A DNA stretch of 63,551 nucleotides from Paenibacillus glycanilyticus NBRC 16618. GTDB taxonomy: Bacteria; Bacillota; Bacilli; Paenibacillales; Paenibacillaceae. This document shows positions 54,714 through 62,514 of this stretch, piece after piece (position 1 is the stretch's first letter; each line of letters begins with the position of its first letter). The stretch is from positions 1-63,551 of the forward strand of contig NZ_BILY01000040.1 in NCBI RefSeq assembly GCF_004000805.1. The letters are read 5' to 3'. The translations under genes were made by a program, and so were the position numbers. The notes below the pieces were generated by a model, which was given only the letters and a program-made list of their open reading frames with translations, had not been told where the DNA came from and did no database searches.

Positions 54714-54984
54714 AAAGGGTGGACCCTTGAGGCCACCTTTTTTTATTGCCTGTAGTGAAAAGGGCTATGGGGGTGTCGAGTGTGCTGCATGAAAGGTTTG
54801 TCCTCCGATCGCTGTTGTTCACAGATTTCTTCATTACAATACGCTTAAGCGGTTGAAATCTGTGAACAAAGGCGAACGCTACGCTTCTCCGGACAAAACC
54901 TTTCATTCCGCACACGACTACCACGATAGCAAACCTTTTCAAACAGGCAAGAAAAAAGAGAGGCCGAAAAGGGTCCACCCTTTT
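54714..54984. repeat. 271-bp imperfect palindromic element
   Basis: The outer arms are 54714-54752 and about 54944-54984. Both contain AAGGGTGGACCCTT-like sequence, GGCC, a T tract and TTGCCTG in mirror order. Middle arms share TGAAAGGTTT.GTCC (54790-54803 / 54891-54905). The tip is a perfect 13-bp inverted repeat GTTCACAGATTTC (54817-54829 / 54855-54867) around a 25-nt loop that holds the palindrome CGCTTAAGCG (54842-54851). The left arm also offers a T7 tract after GGTGG..CCACC, which may end the alpha operon. No convincing gene lies in 54660-55044. Confidence 0.8.
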
Positions 54985-55044
54985 GAATTAAGGGGATTGA
55001 ATGTTAATTACGTGTGTTGTTAACAGATGGGGAAGTGATGAAGG

Positions 55045-55785
55045 ATGAGGAATATAGCAGCGACGGTAAGCTACGACGGGACGGACTTTAACGGGTTTCA
55101 GTCTCAGCCGTACGGTCGGACCATCCAGCAGGAAATCGAACTGGCAATCAAGAAGCTGACCGGCGAGGATATTATTATTCTCGGATCGGGCAGAACGGAC
55201 GCAGGCGTGCATGCCACGGGACAAGTGTTCAACTTTCTGACGGAATCCACGATTCCGGCAGAACGTTGGGCTATTGCCCTGAATACGCGCCTGCCGAAGG
55301 ATATCGTCATTCTCGAAGCGCATGAAGTGCCGGAAGCTTTTCACTCCCGGCGTTCCGCGAAGCGGAAGACGTATCGCTACACGATTGACATGGGGAAGTT
55401 TCCGGATGTGTTCTATCGCCGTTATGCGTTTCATCATCCTACACCGCTTAATGTTGAAGCCATGCAGAAGGGACTTAGCTTCCTTGTGGGGGAACATGAC
55501 TTTACTTCATTTACGTCCATACACTCGACTAAGCCGCATCATGTTCGGACTATCTACGAGGCTTATCTCGAGCGTGAAGGGCAAATGCTCCATATGTATA
55601 TGACAGGTAACGGATTTCTCTATAACATGATCAGAATCGTGATGGGCACGCTGCTTCAAGTCGGCCACGGCAAGCTGAAGCCGGAAGATATGGCGCGCAT
55701 ATTGGAAGGCCGCAAGCGGTCTCTTGCCGGCCCTACAGCGATGCCTCACGGTCTGATGCTGATGAAGGTTGAATACCCGGAATAA
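55045..55785 (+). CDS. truA: tRNA pseudouridine synthase A
   Basis: Makes pseudouridine 38-40 in the anticodon stem-loop. The 246-aa protein has the catalytic Asp in GSGRTDAGVHATGQV (about residues 47-61). The start is ATG 55045. It normally follows ecfT in Bacilli; here it follows the palindrome. An upstream site GGGGAAGTGATGAAGGATG is AG-rich. Confidence 0.96.
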   Translation: MRNIAATVSYDGTDFNGFQSQPYGRTIQQEIELAIKKLTGEDIIILGSGRTDAGVHATGQVFNFLTESTIPAERWAIALNTRLPKDIVILEAHEVPEAFHSRRSAKRKTYRYTIDMGKFPDVFYRRYAFHHPTPLNVEAMQKGLSFLVGEHDFTSFTSIHSTKPHHVRTIYEAYLEREGQMLHMYMTGNGFLYNMIRIVMGTLLQVGHGKLKPEDMARILEGRKRSLAGPTAMPHGLMLMKVEYPE

Positions 55786-55810
55786 AAGCGAATTAACAAT
55801 TAATAACTTC

Positions 55811-55839
55811 TTGATTTAGGCCATTATTTATAGTAGAAT
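55811..55839 (+). promoter_or_regulatory. Promoter of rplM-rpsI
   Basis: TTGATT (55811-55816), 17 bp, TAGAAT (55834-55839). Confidence 0.75.
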
Positions 55840-55845
55840 ATAACT

Positions 55846-55925
55846 TGTGCTTTCTTAGTGGCTATCCCACAGCCCCGACTAAGACTGACACAAACTTGGC
55901 ATGCAACACCCGATTCAACTAACTG
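55846..55925 (+). promoter_or_regulatory. Probable L13 leader
   Basis: The leader just after the promoter contains TTCTTAGTGGCT / AGCCCCGACTAAGA, which can fold into the short structured leader known before rplM in Firmicutes. Assignment is by position and pairing. Confidence 0.5.
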
Positions 55926-55987
55926 TAAAAAACGTGAAACGTTGTTTAATAAAACTTTAACTGTAATGGAAATAAGGAGGATCATCC

Positions 55988-56425
55988 ATGCGTACTACGT
56001 ATATGGCTAAGCCTAATGAAGTTGAGCGTAAATGGCACATCATCGATGCTGCTGGCAAAACGCTTGGCCGTCTGGCTACTGAAGCTGCTAGCCTGATCCG
56101 CGGCAAGCACAAACCGCAATTTACTCCTCACGTTGATACTGGTGACTTCGTTATCGTAATCAACGCTGAAAAAATCGTTCTGACTGGCAAGAAAATGCAA
56201 AACAAAATGTACTATCGTCACTCGGGCTACTCTGGCGGTTTGAAAGTAACGCCAGCTCACGAAATGATCGCTAAAAAAGCTGACCGCGCTATCGAATTGG
56301 CTGTTCACGGCATGTTGCCAAAAACTCGCCAAGGTAACGCAATGAAGCTTAGACTTAAAGCATACGCTGGTTCGGAGCATCCGCATCAAGCACAAAATCC
56401 AGAAGTTTACGAACTTCGCGGCTAA
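55988..56425 (+). CDS. rplM: 50S ribosomal protein L13
   Basis: A 145-aa early assembly protein; it begins MRTTYMAKPNEVERKWHIID and keeps GDFVIVINAEKI. AAGGAGGATCATCC lies before ATG 55988. Confidence 0.98.
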   Translation: MRTTYMAKPNEVERKWHIIDAAGKTLGRLATEAASLIRGKHKPQFTPHVDTGDFVIVINAEKIVLTGKKMQNKMYYRHSGYSGGLKVTPAHEMIAKKADRAIELAVHGMLPKTRQGNAMKLRLKAYAGSEHPHQAQNPEVYELRG

Positions 56426-56443
56426 TAAGGGGAGGACAGTTTC

Positions 56444-56836
56444 ATGGCACAAGTACAATACTATGGAACCGGTCGTCGTAAACACTCTGTTGCACGTGTA
56501 CGTCTGGTGCCAGGTGAAGGACGAATCATTGTTAACAAACGCGACCTGAACGAATACTTTGGTCTGGAAACATTAAAGCTGATCGTTAAGCAGCCATTGG
56601 TTCTGACTGAAACTTTGAATAACTACGACGTTATCGTTATCGCTAACGGCGGCGGTATGGCTGGTCAAGCTGGCGCTATCCGCCACGGTATCTCCCGTGC
56701 TCTGCTTAAAGCAGACCCTGAGTTCCGTCCAGCTCTGAAACGTGCTGGCTTCCTGACTCGTGACCCACGTATGAAAGAACGTAAAAAATACGGTCTTAAA
56801 GCGGCTCGTCGCGCGCCACAGTTCTCGAAACGTTAA
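56444..56836 (+). CDS. rpsI: 30S ribosomal protein S9
   Basis: A 130-aa protein whose C-terminal tail (RRAPQFSKR) contacts P-site tRNA. It lies 18 bp after rplM in a two-gene operon. Confidence 0.98.
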   Translation: MAQVQYYGTGRRKHSVARVRLVPGEGRIIVNKRDLNEYFGLETLKLIVKQPLVLTETLNNYDVIVIANGGGMAGQAGAIRHGISRALLKADPEFRPALKRAGFLTRDPRMKERKKYGLKAARRAPQFSKR

Positions 56837-56848
56837 TATCGAAACCAA

Positions 56849-56888
56849 ACACCTTCTCTGCTTGCAGAGAAGGTGTTTTTTTGTTTTT
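56849..56888 (+). terminator. Terminator of rplM-rpsI
   Basis: Perfect 13-bp stem ACACCTTCTCTGC / GCAGAGAAGGTGT with a 2-nt apex and TTTTTTTGTTTTT. Confidence 0.95.
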
Positions 56889-56961
56889 GCAAAAGAGTGC
56901 ATGTTCATACGGATCCATAAGCAATAGGCAAAACTTTATTTCATTTTGGTTAAAACTATTA

Positions 56962-56990
56962 TTGATCATTTGCGTATTAGAACGTATACT
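56962..56990 (+). promoter_or_regulatory. cysH promoter
   Basis: TTGATC (56962-56967), 17 bp, TATACT (56985-56990), 51 bp upstream of the gene. Confidence 0.7.
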
Positions 56991-57041
56991 TTAACTAATA
57001 GCATATGAATTTACTTGGAATTACAAATGGAGGGCATAACC

Positions 57042-57737
57042 ATGAACCTGTTCGAAAAAGAAGCGTTGGTTAAACAAAAAGCCGAAGAGCTTGAAAATGC
57101 GACGCCACAAGAGATTTTGGCTTACGCAGTTGAAGCTTTCCCTAATATTACGTTTGCATGCAGCTTTGGTGCGGAAGACGTTGTACTGGTCGACATGCTG
57201 CAAAAAATCAGCCCGAAAACAGATATTTTCTACCTGGATACAGACTTCCACTTCAAAGAAACGTATGAGACGCGTGACCGTATGGTAGAGCGTTACCCAG
57301 GTATTCCATTTGTAGAAGTTAAACCGCTAATCACGCCAGAAGAGCAAGCAGAGCGGCATGGCGCTGAGCTGTGGAAATCCGACGCTAACGCTTGCTGCAA
57401 CATCCGTAAGGTTGAGCCGCTGACGAGAGTATTGTCTAAATACGAAGCATGGATTACAGGGATCCGCCGCGACCAAGCTCCAACACGCGCCAATGCGAAG
57501 AAGGTTGAATATGATACTAAATTCGGTTTGATCAAATTCAATCCGATTGCCGGTTGGACTTCGGAAGACGTATGGAATTACATCCGTGAGAACGATGTAA
57601 TTTACAATCCACTGCATGACAACAACTACCCAAGCATTGGCTGCGAGTATTGCACGCGCCAAGTTATGCCTGGCGAAGACCCTCGCGCGGGACGTTGGTC
57701 CGGTCAAGAGAAAACCGAATGCGGTTTGCATAAATAA
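57042..57737 (+). CDS. cysH: Adenylylsulfate (APS/PAPS) reductase, [4Fe-4S] type
   Basis: Reduces activated sulfate to sulfite for cysteine synthesis. The 231-aa protein has CC at 118-119 and CxxC at 201-204, the iron-sulfur ligands that mark APS-using enzymes, as in B. subtilis CysH. The catalytic Cys is C227 in ECGLH. SFGAEDVVL near residue 41 is the nucleotide loop. The start is ATG 57042 after GGAGGGC. It stands alone with its own promoter between rpsI and cwlD, unlike the sulfate operon of B. subtilis. Confidence 0.95.
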   Translation: MNLFEKEALVKQKAEELENATPQEILAYAVEAFPNITFACSFGAEDVVLVDMLQKISPKTDIFYLDTDFHFKETYETRDRMVERYPGIPFVEVKPLITPEEQAERHGAELWKSDANACCNIRKVEPLTRVLSKYEAWITGIRRDQAPTRANAKKVEYDTKFGLIKFNPIAGWTSEDVWNYIRENDVIYNPLHDNNYPSIGCEYCTRQVMPGEDPRAGRWSGQEKTECGLHK

Positions 57738-57875
57738 GATCGTTAAGCACCTTCCCTCCGCCGGAATTCTCTCGTCTGGAAGTGGCAAGGATTCTGATTA
57801 AAGGTATGGCACAGAACCTGCTCTAATTCAAAATGAATGCGGCTAAGCAAAGTCTAACTGCTGCTTGGCCATCAT

Positions 57876-57940
57876 AAACAACCACCTCGTCCCATATAAA
57901 TGATAAGGAGATCATTTGTAGGGGAACGAGGTGGTTTTAT
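57876..57940 (+). promoter_or_regulatory. Hairpin sequestering the cwlD ribosome binding site
   Basis: ACCACCTCGT (57881-57890) pairs perfectly with ACGAGGTGGT (57926-57935). Flanking CCC/GGGG and inner ATGAT/ATCAT extend the stem. The right arm holds the cwlD site GAGGTGG (57928-57934) and is followed by TTTTATTT. It may act as the cysH terminator, as a translational lock for cwlD, or both. Confidence 0.7.
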
Positions 57941-57942
57941 TT

Positions 57943-58749
57943 ATGCGCCGAAAACGTTTGGTCGTCTGGATGACCTATAAAGGAGCGCTCCGCATCGCGG
58001 GTGGCATGGCAGCGCTTGTATTGACCTGGATATTGCTTACCCAAGGGAGCGAGCCGGTATCCCGGACCTGGAGTTATTGGACGCTGCCTTTATCGGGGAA
58101 AACAATTGCGATTGATGCGGGCCACGGAGGCGTTGACGGCGGTGCGGTAAGCAAGGAGGGGGTTGTGGAAAAAGACTTGAACCTCGCGATTGCGCTGTAC
58201 CTGAGGGATTACCTGCAGCAGGCAGGAGCTATTGTACTGCTCACCAGGGAAGGGGATTACGATCTTGCAGGGCAGGATACGAAGGGGTATTCCAAGCGCA
58301 AGACGGAGGATTTGCTGCAGCGTGTAGCCAACATCAAGGAGAGTAAGCCAAGCCTTGTCGTCAGCGTTCATATGAACAGCATTCCGTCCGCTAAATGGTC
58401 GGGAGCTCAAACGTTTTTTAACCCGGCTAATCATCCGGACAACCAGGTGCTTGCCACGTTTATACAAAACGAAATCCGCCGTAATCTGGAAAATACGAGC
58501 AGGGTAGCGGTGATGGACAAAAATAACGTGTACCTTCTTAAAGCGCTGGACGACATTCCAACGGCGCTAGTCGAAGTCGGATTCCTGTCCAATCCGGGTG
58601 AAGCCGCGCGTCTTGCCGATTCGAATTACCAGCGACAAGTGGCCGCCTCGATCTATCAGGGAATTCTTCGATATTCGTCGGGGGAAAAGCTGAGTACGGG
58701 CACAGCGACGGATGCCGCGTCGGACATGAAGGCTGAACCGGCAAATTAA
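57943..58749 (+). CDS. cwlD: Germination-specific N-acetylmuramoyl-L-alanine amidase CwlD
   Basis: Needed with PdaA to make muramic delta-lactam in spore cortex. The 268-aa protein has an N-terminal membrane segment (about 17-34) and an Amidase_3 domain (about 50-250). Zinc ligands are in DAGHGGVDGGA (His), a conserved Glu in GVVEKDLNLA, and SVHMNS (His). The start is ATG 57943, 8 nt after GAGGTGG. It heads the sporulation gene group at the end of the window. Confidence 0.94.
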   Translation: MRRKRLVVWMTYKGALRIAGGMAALVLTWILLTQGSEPVSRTWSYWTLPLSGKTIAIDAGHGGVDGGAVSKEGVVEKDLNLAIALYLRDYLQQAGAIVLLTREGDYDLAGQDTKGYSKRKTEDLLQRVANIKESKPSLVVSVHMNSIPSAKWSGAQTFFNPANHPDNQVLATFIQNEIRRNLENTSRVAVMDKNNVYLLKALDDIPTALVEVGFLSNPGEAARLADSNYQRQVAASIYQGILRYSSGEKLSTGTATDAASDMKAEPAN

Positions 58750-58766
58750 CCATGTCCCGCTTAATA

Positions 58767-58775
58767 TGTTATAAT
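58767..58775 (+). promoter_or_regulatory. Extended -10 promoter before mrp/salA
   Basis: TGTTATAAT (58767-58775) is a TGn-extended -10; the -35 (TTAACC) is weak. Confidence 0.55.
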
Positions 58776-58846
58776 CATTTTAAATAAGCAGCTACTATTA
58801 CGCTTACACCTACAACTACTCTTCTACATAAAGGTGGGACTCATTC

Positions 58847-59941
58847 ATGTTGACACGTGAACAAGCTCTGGAAGCCGTCGGTTCAGTGACGGCCCAATAT
58901 AGCGCGGACACCGTTTCTGTCCGCGATGTTGTCGTGAAGGACCGTCAAGTATCGATGACGGTCCTGACAGCCAGCGAGGACATTCGTCCCTCGCTGGAAA
59001 CCGCGCTGCGCGCTGCGCTGGCGCGGGCTGGCGCCGAAACCGTGCATTGCCGGTTTCGCGCGCTGGAGAGCGGCGCGGGCGCAGCTGCCGCGCCGCAAGG
59101 ACAAGCCGGCGGCAAAGGCCAGCCGGCCGCGGCAAAGGGCCCCGTACAAGGGCACGGGGCCGGAATCGACAGCCCGCTGCTCGCAGCTGGCAGCGGCACT
59201 CAATTCATCGCCGTCGCCAGCGGCAAAGGCGGCGTTGGCAAATCGACGGTGACCGTCAATCTCGCGGTCGCCTTAGCCCGCAAAGGCAAGCGCGTCGGCA
59301 TCATCGACGCGGATATTTACGGCTTCAGCGTGCCCGATATGATGGGCATCGAGACGCGTCCCGAGATTGTGAACGAGCGCGTTATCCCGATCGAACGCTA
59401 TGGCGTCAAAGTCATGTCGATGGGCTTTTTTGTGGAAGACAACAGCCCAATCGTATGGCGCGGGCCGATGCTGGGCAAGATGCTCCGCAACTTCTTTGCC
59501 GAGATCGAATGGGGCGAGCTAGATTACCTGCTGCTTGACCTGCCTCCGGGCACGGGCGACGTGGCGCTCGACGTCCATCAGATTATCCCGCAGAGCAAAG
59601 AGATTATCGTAACGACGCCTCATGCGACAGCAGCATTTGTAGCGGCCCGGGCGGGCGCTATGGCCATTAAGACGGAGCATGAGATTATTGGCGTGGTGGA
59701 GAACATGTCCTATTACAAATGCAGCAAATGCGGCGAACCGGAGTATATTTTCGGACGCGGCGGCGGGGCACGTCTTGCGGAATCCCTGCATGCGGAGCTG
59801 CTCGCCCAAATTCCGCTGGGACAGCCGGACAATCACATTTCCGAGCCGGATTTCTCGCCCTCGGTATATAAAGCCGACAGTGAGACAGGTGCGCTTTATC
59901 TGGATATTGCCGAACAAGTTATTCAAAAATGCGGCCGTTAA
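58847..59941 (+). CDS. salA: Mrp/ApbC-family ATPase (SalA)
   Basis: P-loop ATPase of the iron-sulfur carrier family. The B. subtilis orthologue SalA regulates scoC. The 364-aa protein has an N-terminal MIP18-like domain (about 1-70), an Ala/Gly/Gln-rich linker (about 75-110) of very high GC, the deviant Walker A SGKGGVGKST near residue 125, and CSKC near residue 286, which may bind a bridging cluster. ATG 58847 follows AAAGGTGGG. Metal-cluster versus regulatory role cannot be settled here. Confidence 0.92.
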   Translation: MLTREQALEAVGSVTAQYSADTVSVRDVVVKDRQVSMTVLTASEDIRPSLETALRAALARAGAETVHCRFRALESGAGAAAAPQGQAGGKGQPAAAKGPVQGHGAGIDSPLLAAGSGTQFIAVASGKGGVGKSTVTVNLAVALARKGKRVGIIDADIYGFSVPDMMGIETRPEIVNERVIPIERYGVKVMSMGFFVEDNSPIVWRGPMLGKMLRNFFAEIEWGELDYLLLDLPPGTGDVALDVHQIIPQSKEIIVTTPHATAAFVAARAGAMAIKTEHEIIGVVENMSYYKCSKCGEPEYIFGRGGGARLAESLHAELLAQIPLGQPDNHISEPDFSPSVYKADSETGALYLDIAEQVIQKCGR

Positions 59942-59946
59942 TGGCA

Positions 59947-60007
59947 AAAATAAAAGCCCGGACTGGGAAGAGAGCATAAGCTCTCGACCCGGTACGGGCT
60001 TTTATTG
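59947..60007 (+). terminator. Bidirectional terminator between salA and gerD
   Basis: AAAAGCCCG pairs with CGGGCTTTT, with inner GAGAGC/GCTCTC and TGGG/CCCGG pairing. It has T tracts for both strands and serves the convergent genes. Confidence 0.93.
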
Positions 60008-60048
60008 CATCTATAGCTTTTCATCAATGTCATAATGTTAGGTCATCG

Positions 60049-60756
60049 TTAAGTCGAAGAATCAGAGCCGTCACCTTCACCGCTGCCGCCGTCGCTTTGT
60101 TTTTCATCCCCGGAGGAGCCTTCATCGCCACCGCTTCCGCTGTCTTGCGATTTCTTGTCAACCTTTTCATCCGGCTTTGGTTTAAGCTCTTCCTGTACTG
60201 CTTTTTTCATCAGATCCAGAACTTCCAGACGGAAGAGAGGGTTTTGCATCGATTCCTGCATCAGAGACATAACCTGCTTTTTATATTGCGTGCTTTGCAG
60301 CACTTCGAGAATCATTTTGTCCATTTCGGGCGTTTTGAACGCTTTGATCATTTGTTCCTGGTACGTCGGGTCCTTCATCAATTCTTTGTGAATGTCCTTG
60401 TTCTGCTTGTTTACGGCCTTGGCGAATTCACCGGCAAAACGGGTATCCGTCATTAGAGTCCGGATGACCTTGTCGTATTCCGGAGATACCATAACGTCTT
60501 TGACGGCAAGGCGTACCTGCTCCTGATCCTGAACGGACAACAGCTTGGTTCCGCTGCCGTTATAGCCGGACATTTGCTGAGCGGACTCCTGTAAAGCTTT
60601 TTGAGCATCTTCGGTTTTCAGTATGTCGATAACCATCGACTTCATATCCTTGTAGCTGATCTGTTGGTTGTTGCCTCCTGAAGATTCCGCACCGCAGCTT
60701 GTTAAGACAAATGTTAGGGCGGAAAGCGCCGTTAATAAAGCCAATCGCATGCGCAT
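60049..60756 (-). CDS. gerD: Spore germination lipoprotein GerD
   Basis: Inner-membrane lipoprotein that clusters nutrient germinant receptors. The 235-aa protein has a signal peptide ending in LTSC (C21), a helical core (about 35-185), and a Ser/Gly/Asp/Glu-rich C-terminal tail (about 195-235). ATG 60756 is given; the second ATG at 60750 has better spacing from GGGAG and may be the true start. A sigma-G-like -10 lies upstream. Confidence 0.92.
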   Translation of the reverse strand: MRMRLALLTALSALTFVLTSCGAESSGGNNQQISYKDMKSMVIDILKTEDAQKALQESAQQMSGYNGSGTKLLSVQDQEQVRLAVKDVMVSPEYDKVIRTLMTDTRFAGEFAKAVNKQNKDIHKELMKDPTYQEQMIKAFKTPEMDKMILEVLQSTQYKKQVMSLMQESMQNPLFRLEVLDLMKKAVQEELKPKPDEKVDKKSQDSGSGGDEGSSGDEKQSDGGSGEGDGSDSST

Positions 60757-60802
60757 GCTCCCACGATCTCCCTTCTATGATTACCATTGCTGTATTTAAA
60801 CG

Positions 60803-60809
60803 TAGTATG
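60803..60809 (-). promoter_or_regulatory. Sigma-G-like -10 of gerD
   Basis: Read on the minus strand, CATACTA matches the sigma-G -10 consensus exactly, about 47 bp upstream of gerD. The -35 (TGATAA-like, about 17 bp upstream) is imperfect. Forespore expression is expected for gerD. Confidence 0.5.
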
Positions 60810-60941
60810 CGTTAAAGTTCACGGGATTATCATGGCTTCGTAGTTAGCTTTTTATGACGAACGTGGTAAAATAATGGTTGGCACAGGAAAGTGCTTACAA
60901 TGGCACCGTCCTCGCCGAACGTGAAGGAGGATAACGGAATT

Positions 60942-61565
60942 ATGAATTTGAAAAGATGGTTTTTTCTTTTTTGGACCTGCATGGCCGTCGGGGCTGTCGT
61001 TTCAGTCATCAGCGGATTGATCATGCAATGGACGGACCCGTCCTTCGGATTTATGGGGCTTGAGGCTGCCGGATTCAACGCCTTCATGATGGCGATGGTC
61101 GGCTTATTGATAGGGGCATTCAGCCAAATGGGGTTCTTTGCGTACCTGACCCTGAATTACATTGCATTAAGCATTTTCCGCAAAAGCTATCTCTGGAACG
61201 CTCTCCAGGGTTATACGACGGTTTTTGCGGTATTTGGCCTCGGTTATATGCTTTATGAGCAGCGGACCAACAACTGGTTCTTCTGGGTGCTGCCGCTTGT
61301 TCTTTTGATCTGCTCCCTGGCCGTGGCCTATGTCAAAGCCAAGCAAACCAAACCAAGCGCATTTGTGCCAACCGCGTTTTTGATGTTTTTCGTTACCTTC
61401 GTGGAAGCTTGGCCGGCTCTGCAAGGGGAGACCAACATTTCGGCTATCGTCTTTATGATTATCCCTTTGTTTTTCTGCAATGCTTACCAGATCCTCATGC
61501 TGCACCGCTTGCTTCAAAAAAATACAACAACCGACTCTGCAACATCTGCAAAGCCGGTCGCGTAA
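60942..61565 (+). CDS. kbaA: KinB-signalling pathway activation protein KbaA
   Basis: Membrane protein that promotes KinB-dependent entry into sporulation in B. subtilis. The 207-aa protein has about six hydrophobic segments. I chose ATG 60942 (NLKRWFFLFW) downstream of AAGGAGG, giving near the family length. The earlier start at 60891 is upstream of that site. It ends 3 bp from the stop of convergent pdaB. Confidence 0.9.
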   Translation: MNLKRWFFLFWTCMAVGAVVSVISGLIMQWTDPSFGFMGLEAAGFNAFMMAMVGLLIGAFSQMGFFAYLTLNYIALSIFRKSYLWNALQGYTTVFAVFGLGYMLYEQRTNNWFFWVLPLVLLICSLAVAYVKAKQTKPSAFVPTAFLMFFVTFVEAWPALQGETNISAIVFMIIPLFFCNAYQILMLHRLLQKNTTTDSATSAKPVA

Positions 61566-61568
61566 TAA

Positions 61569-62393
61569 TCAATAGCCAGTATCCGCTGCTGCCACAGCAT
61601 CATCGAGTCCAAGCATCGTAAGAGAGGTCGTTTTGTCCTGTACGGCACGGCCTTCCGACTCGGTTTGGTTAATCAGCTCCGATACGGTTACGAATTCATA
61701 GCCTTTCGCGCGAAGCTCATCGATGATTACGGGGAGTGCTTCATGCGTTTGTTTCACCGAATCGCTGGCATGCATAAGAATAATGTCTCCATTATGGGCA
61801 CGGCTTACGACACGGTTGATAATCTTGTCCGTTCCAATGTTCAGCCAGTCCATCGAATCGGTATCCCATTGGATAACTTTGTAGTTGAGCTCTTCCGCGA
61901 TACGAAGCACGCGTTTGTCGAAATCTCCGTTAGGGAGGCGGATCAGGTTCGGCTGTTTGCCGGTCAGGTCGGTGAGGATCGTATGCGCGGTAGTAATTTG
62001 CGTACGAATCTCTTCATCGCTAAGCTTGCTGTAGTTGTCATGCTTATGGCCGTGGCTGCCGATTTCAAAGCCGTCATTCACGATATCTTTGACAATGTCG
62101 GGATGGGACTGGCTCCAAGGCGAAGACAGGAAGAAGGTTGCCTGGGTAACCCCTTTGTCTTTCAATACCTTCAGAATCGGTTCCGTACGCTTGTCCCCCC
62201 AGCTAATGTCGAACGTCAGGGCTACGACCTTCTTATCCGTAGGGACACTGTATATAGCGGCCGGCTGCTGTGGTGAGAACACCGTGATGTTGTCTCTTTC
62301 TGCGTAAATAACCCCTACAGAGAATACGAGTGCGAGAACAAGAAGGAAATTGCGTTTTAATTTTCGTCCGTTCAGTACATAGAAAAAGTTCAT
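61569..62393 (-). CDS. pdaB: Sporulation polysaccharide deacetylase PdaB
   Basis: NodB-fold deacetylase needed for spore stability. The 274-aa protein has an N-terminal membrane anchor (about 14-31) and the catalytic motifs LTFDISWG (about 59-66) and GSHGHKHDNYS (metal His). The usual TFDD is TFDI here, as is typical of PdaB-type proteins, so metal use may differ. AAAGGAGAG precedes ATG 62393. A sigma-G/E-type promoter lies upstream. Confidence 0.92.
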   Translation of the reverse strand: MNFFYVLNGRKLKRNFLLVLALVFSVGVIYAERDNITVFSPQQPAAIYSVPTDKKVVALTFDISWGDKRTEPILKVLKDKGVTQATFFLSSPWSQSHPDIVKDIVNDGFEIGSHGHKHDNYSKLSDEEIRTQITTAHTILTDLTGKQPNLIRLPNGDFDKRVLRIAEELNYKVIQWDTDSMDWLNIGTDKIINRVVSRAHNGDIILMHASDSVKQTHEALPVIIDELRAKGYEFVTVSELINQTESEGRAVQDKTTSLTMLGLDDAVAAADTGY

Positions 62394-62436
62394 CTGATAA
62401 GGCTCTCCTTTCTAATGGAAGCTTGTTCTAGTACAA

Positions 62437-62466
62437 TCCTATGCTCGTACACATCCAAGATATTCA
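62437..62466 (-). promoter_or_regulatory. Sigma-G/sigma-E-type promoter of pdaB
   Basis: On the minus strand TGAATA (62461-62466) is separated by 17 bp from CATAGGA (62437-62443). The -35 fits sigma-G exactly and the -10 in 5 of 7 positions. Confidence 0.55.
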
Positions 62467-62514
62467 TGCTTGTTCAAACCAATTCATAAAGAAGTTACAA
62501 AGGAGAGAAGAGGC

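Noticed and set aside
54697..54978. 93-aa reverse-strand open frame inside the palindrome
   Set aside because: The frame merely runs through the inverted repeat, has no convincing ribosome site and no recognisable protein features.
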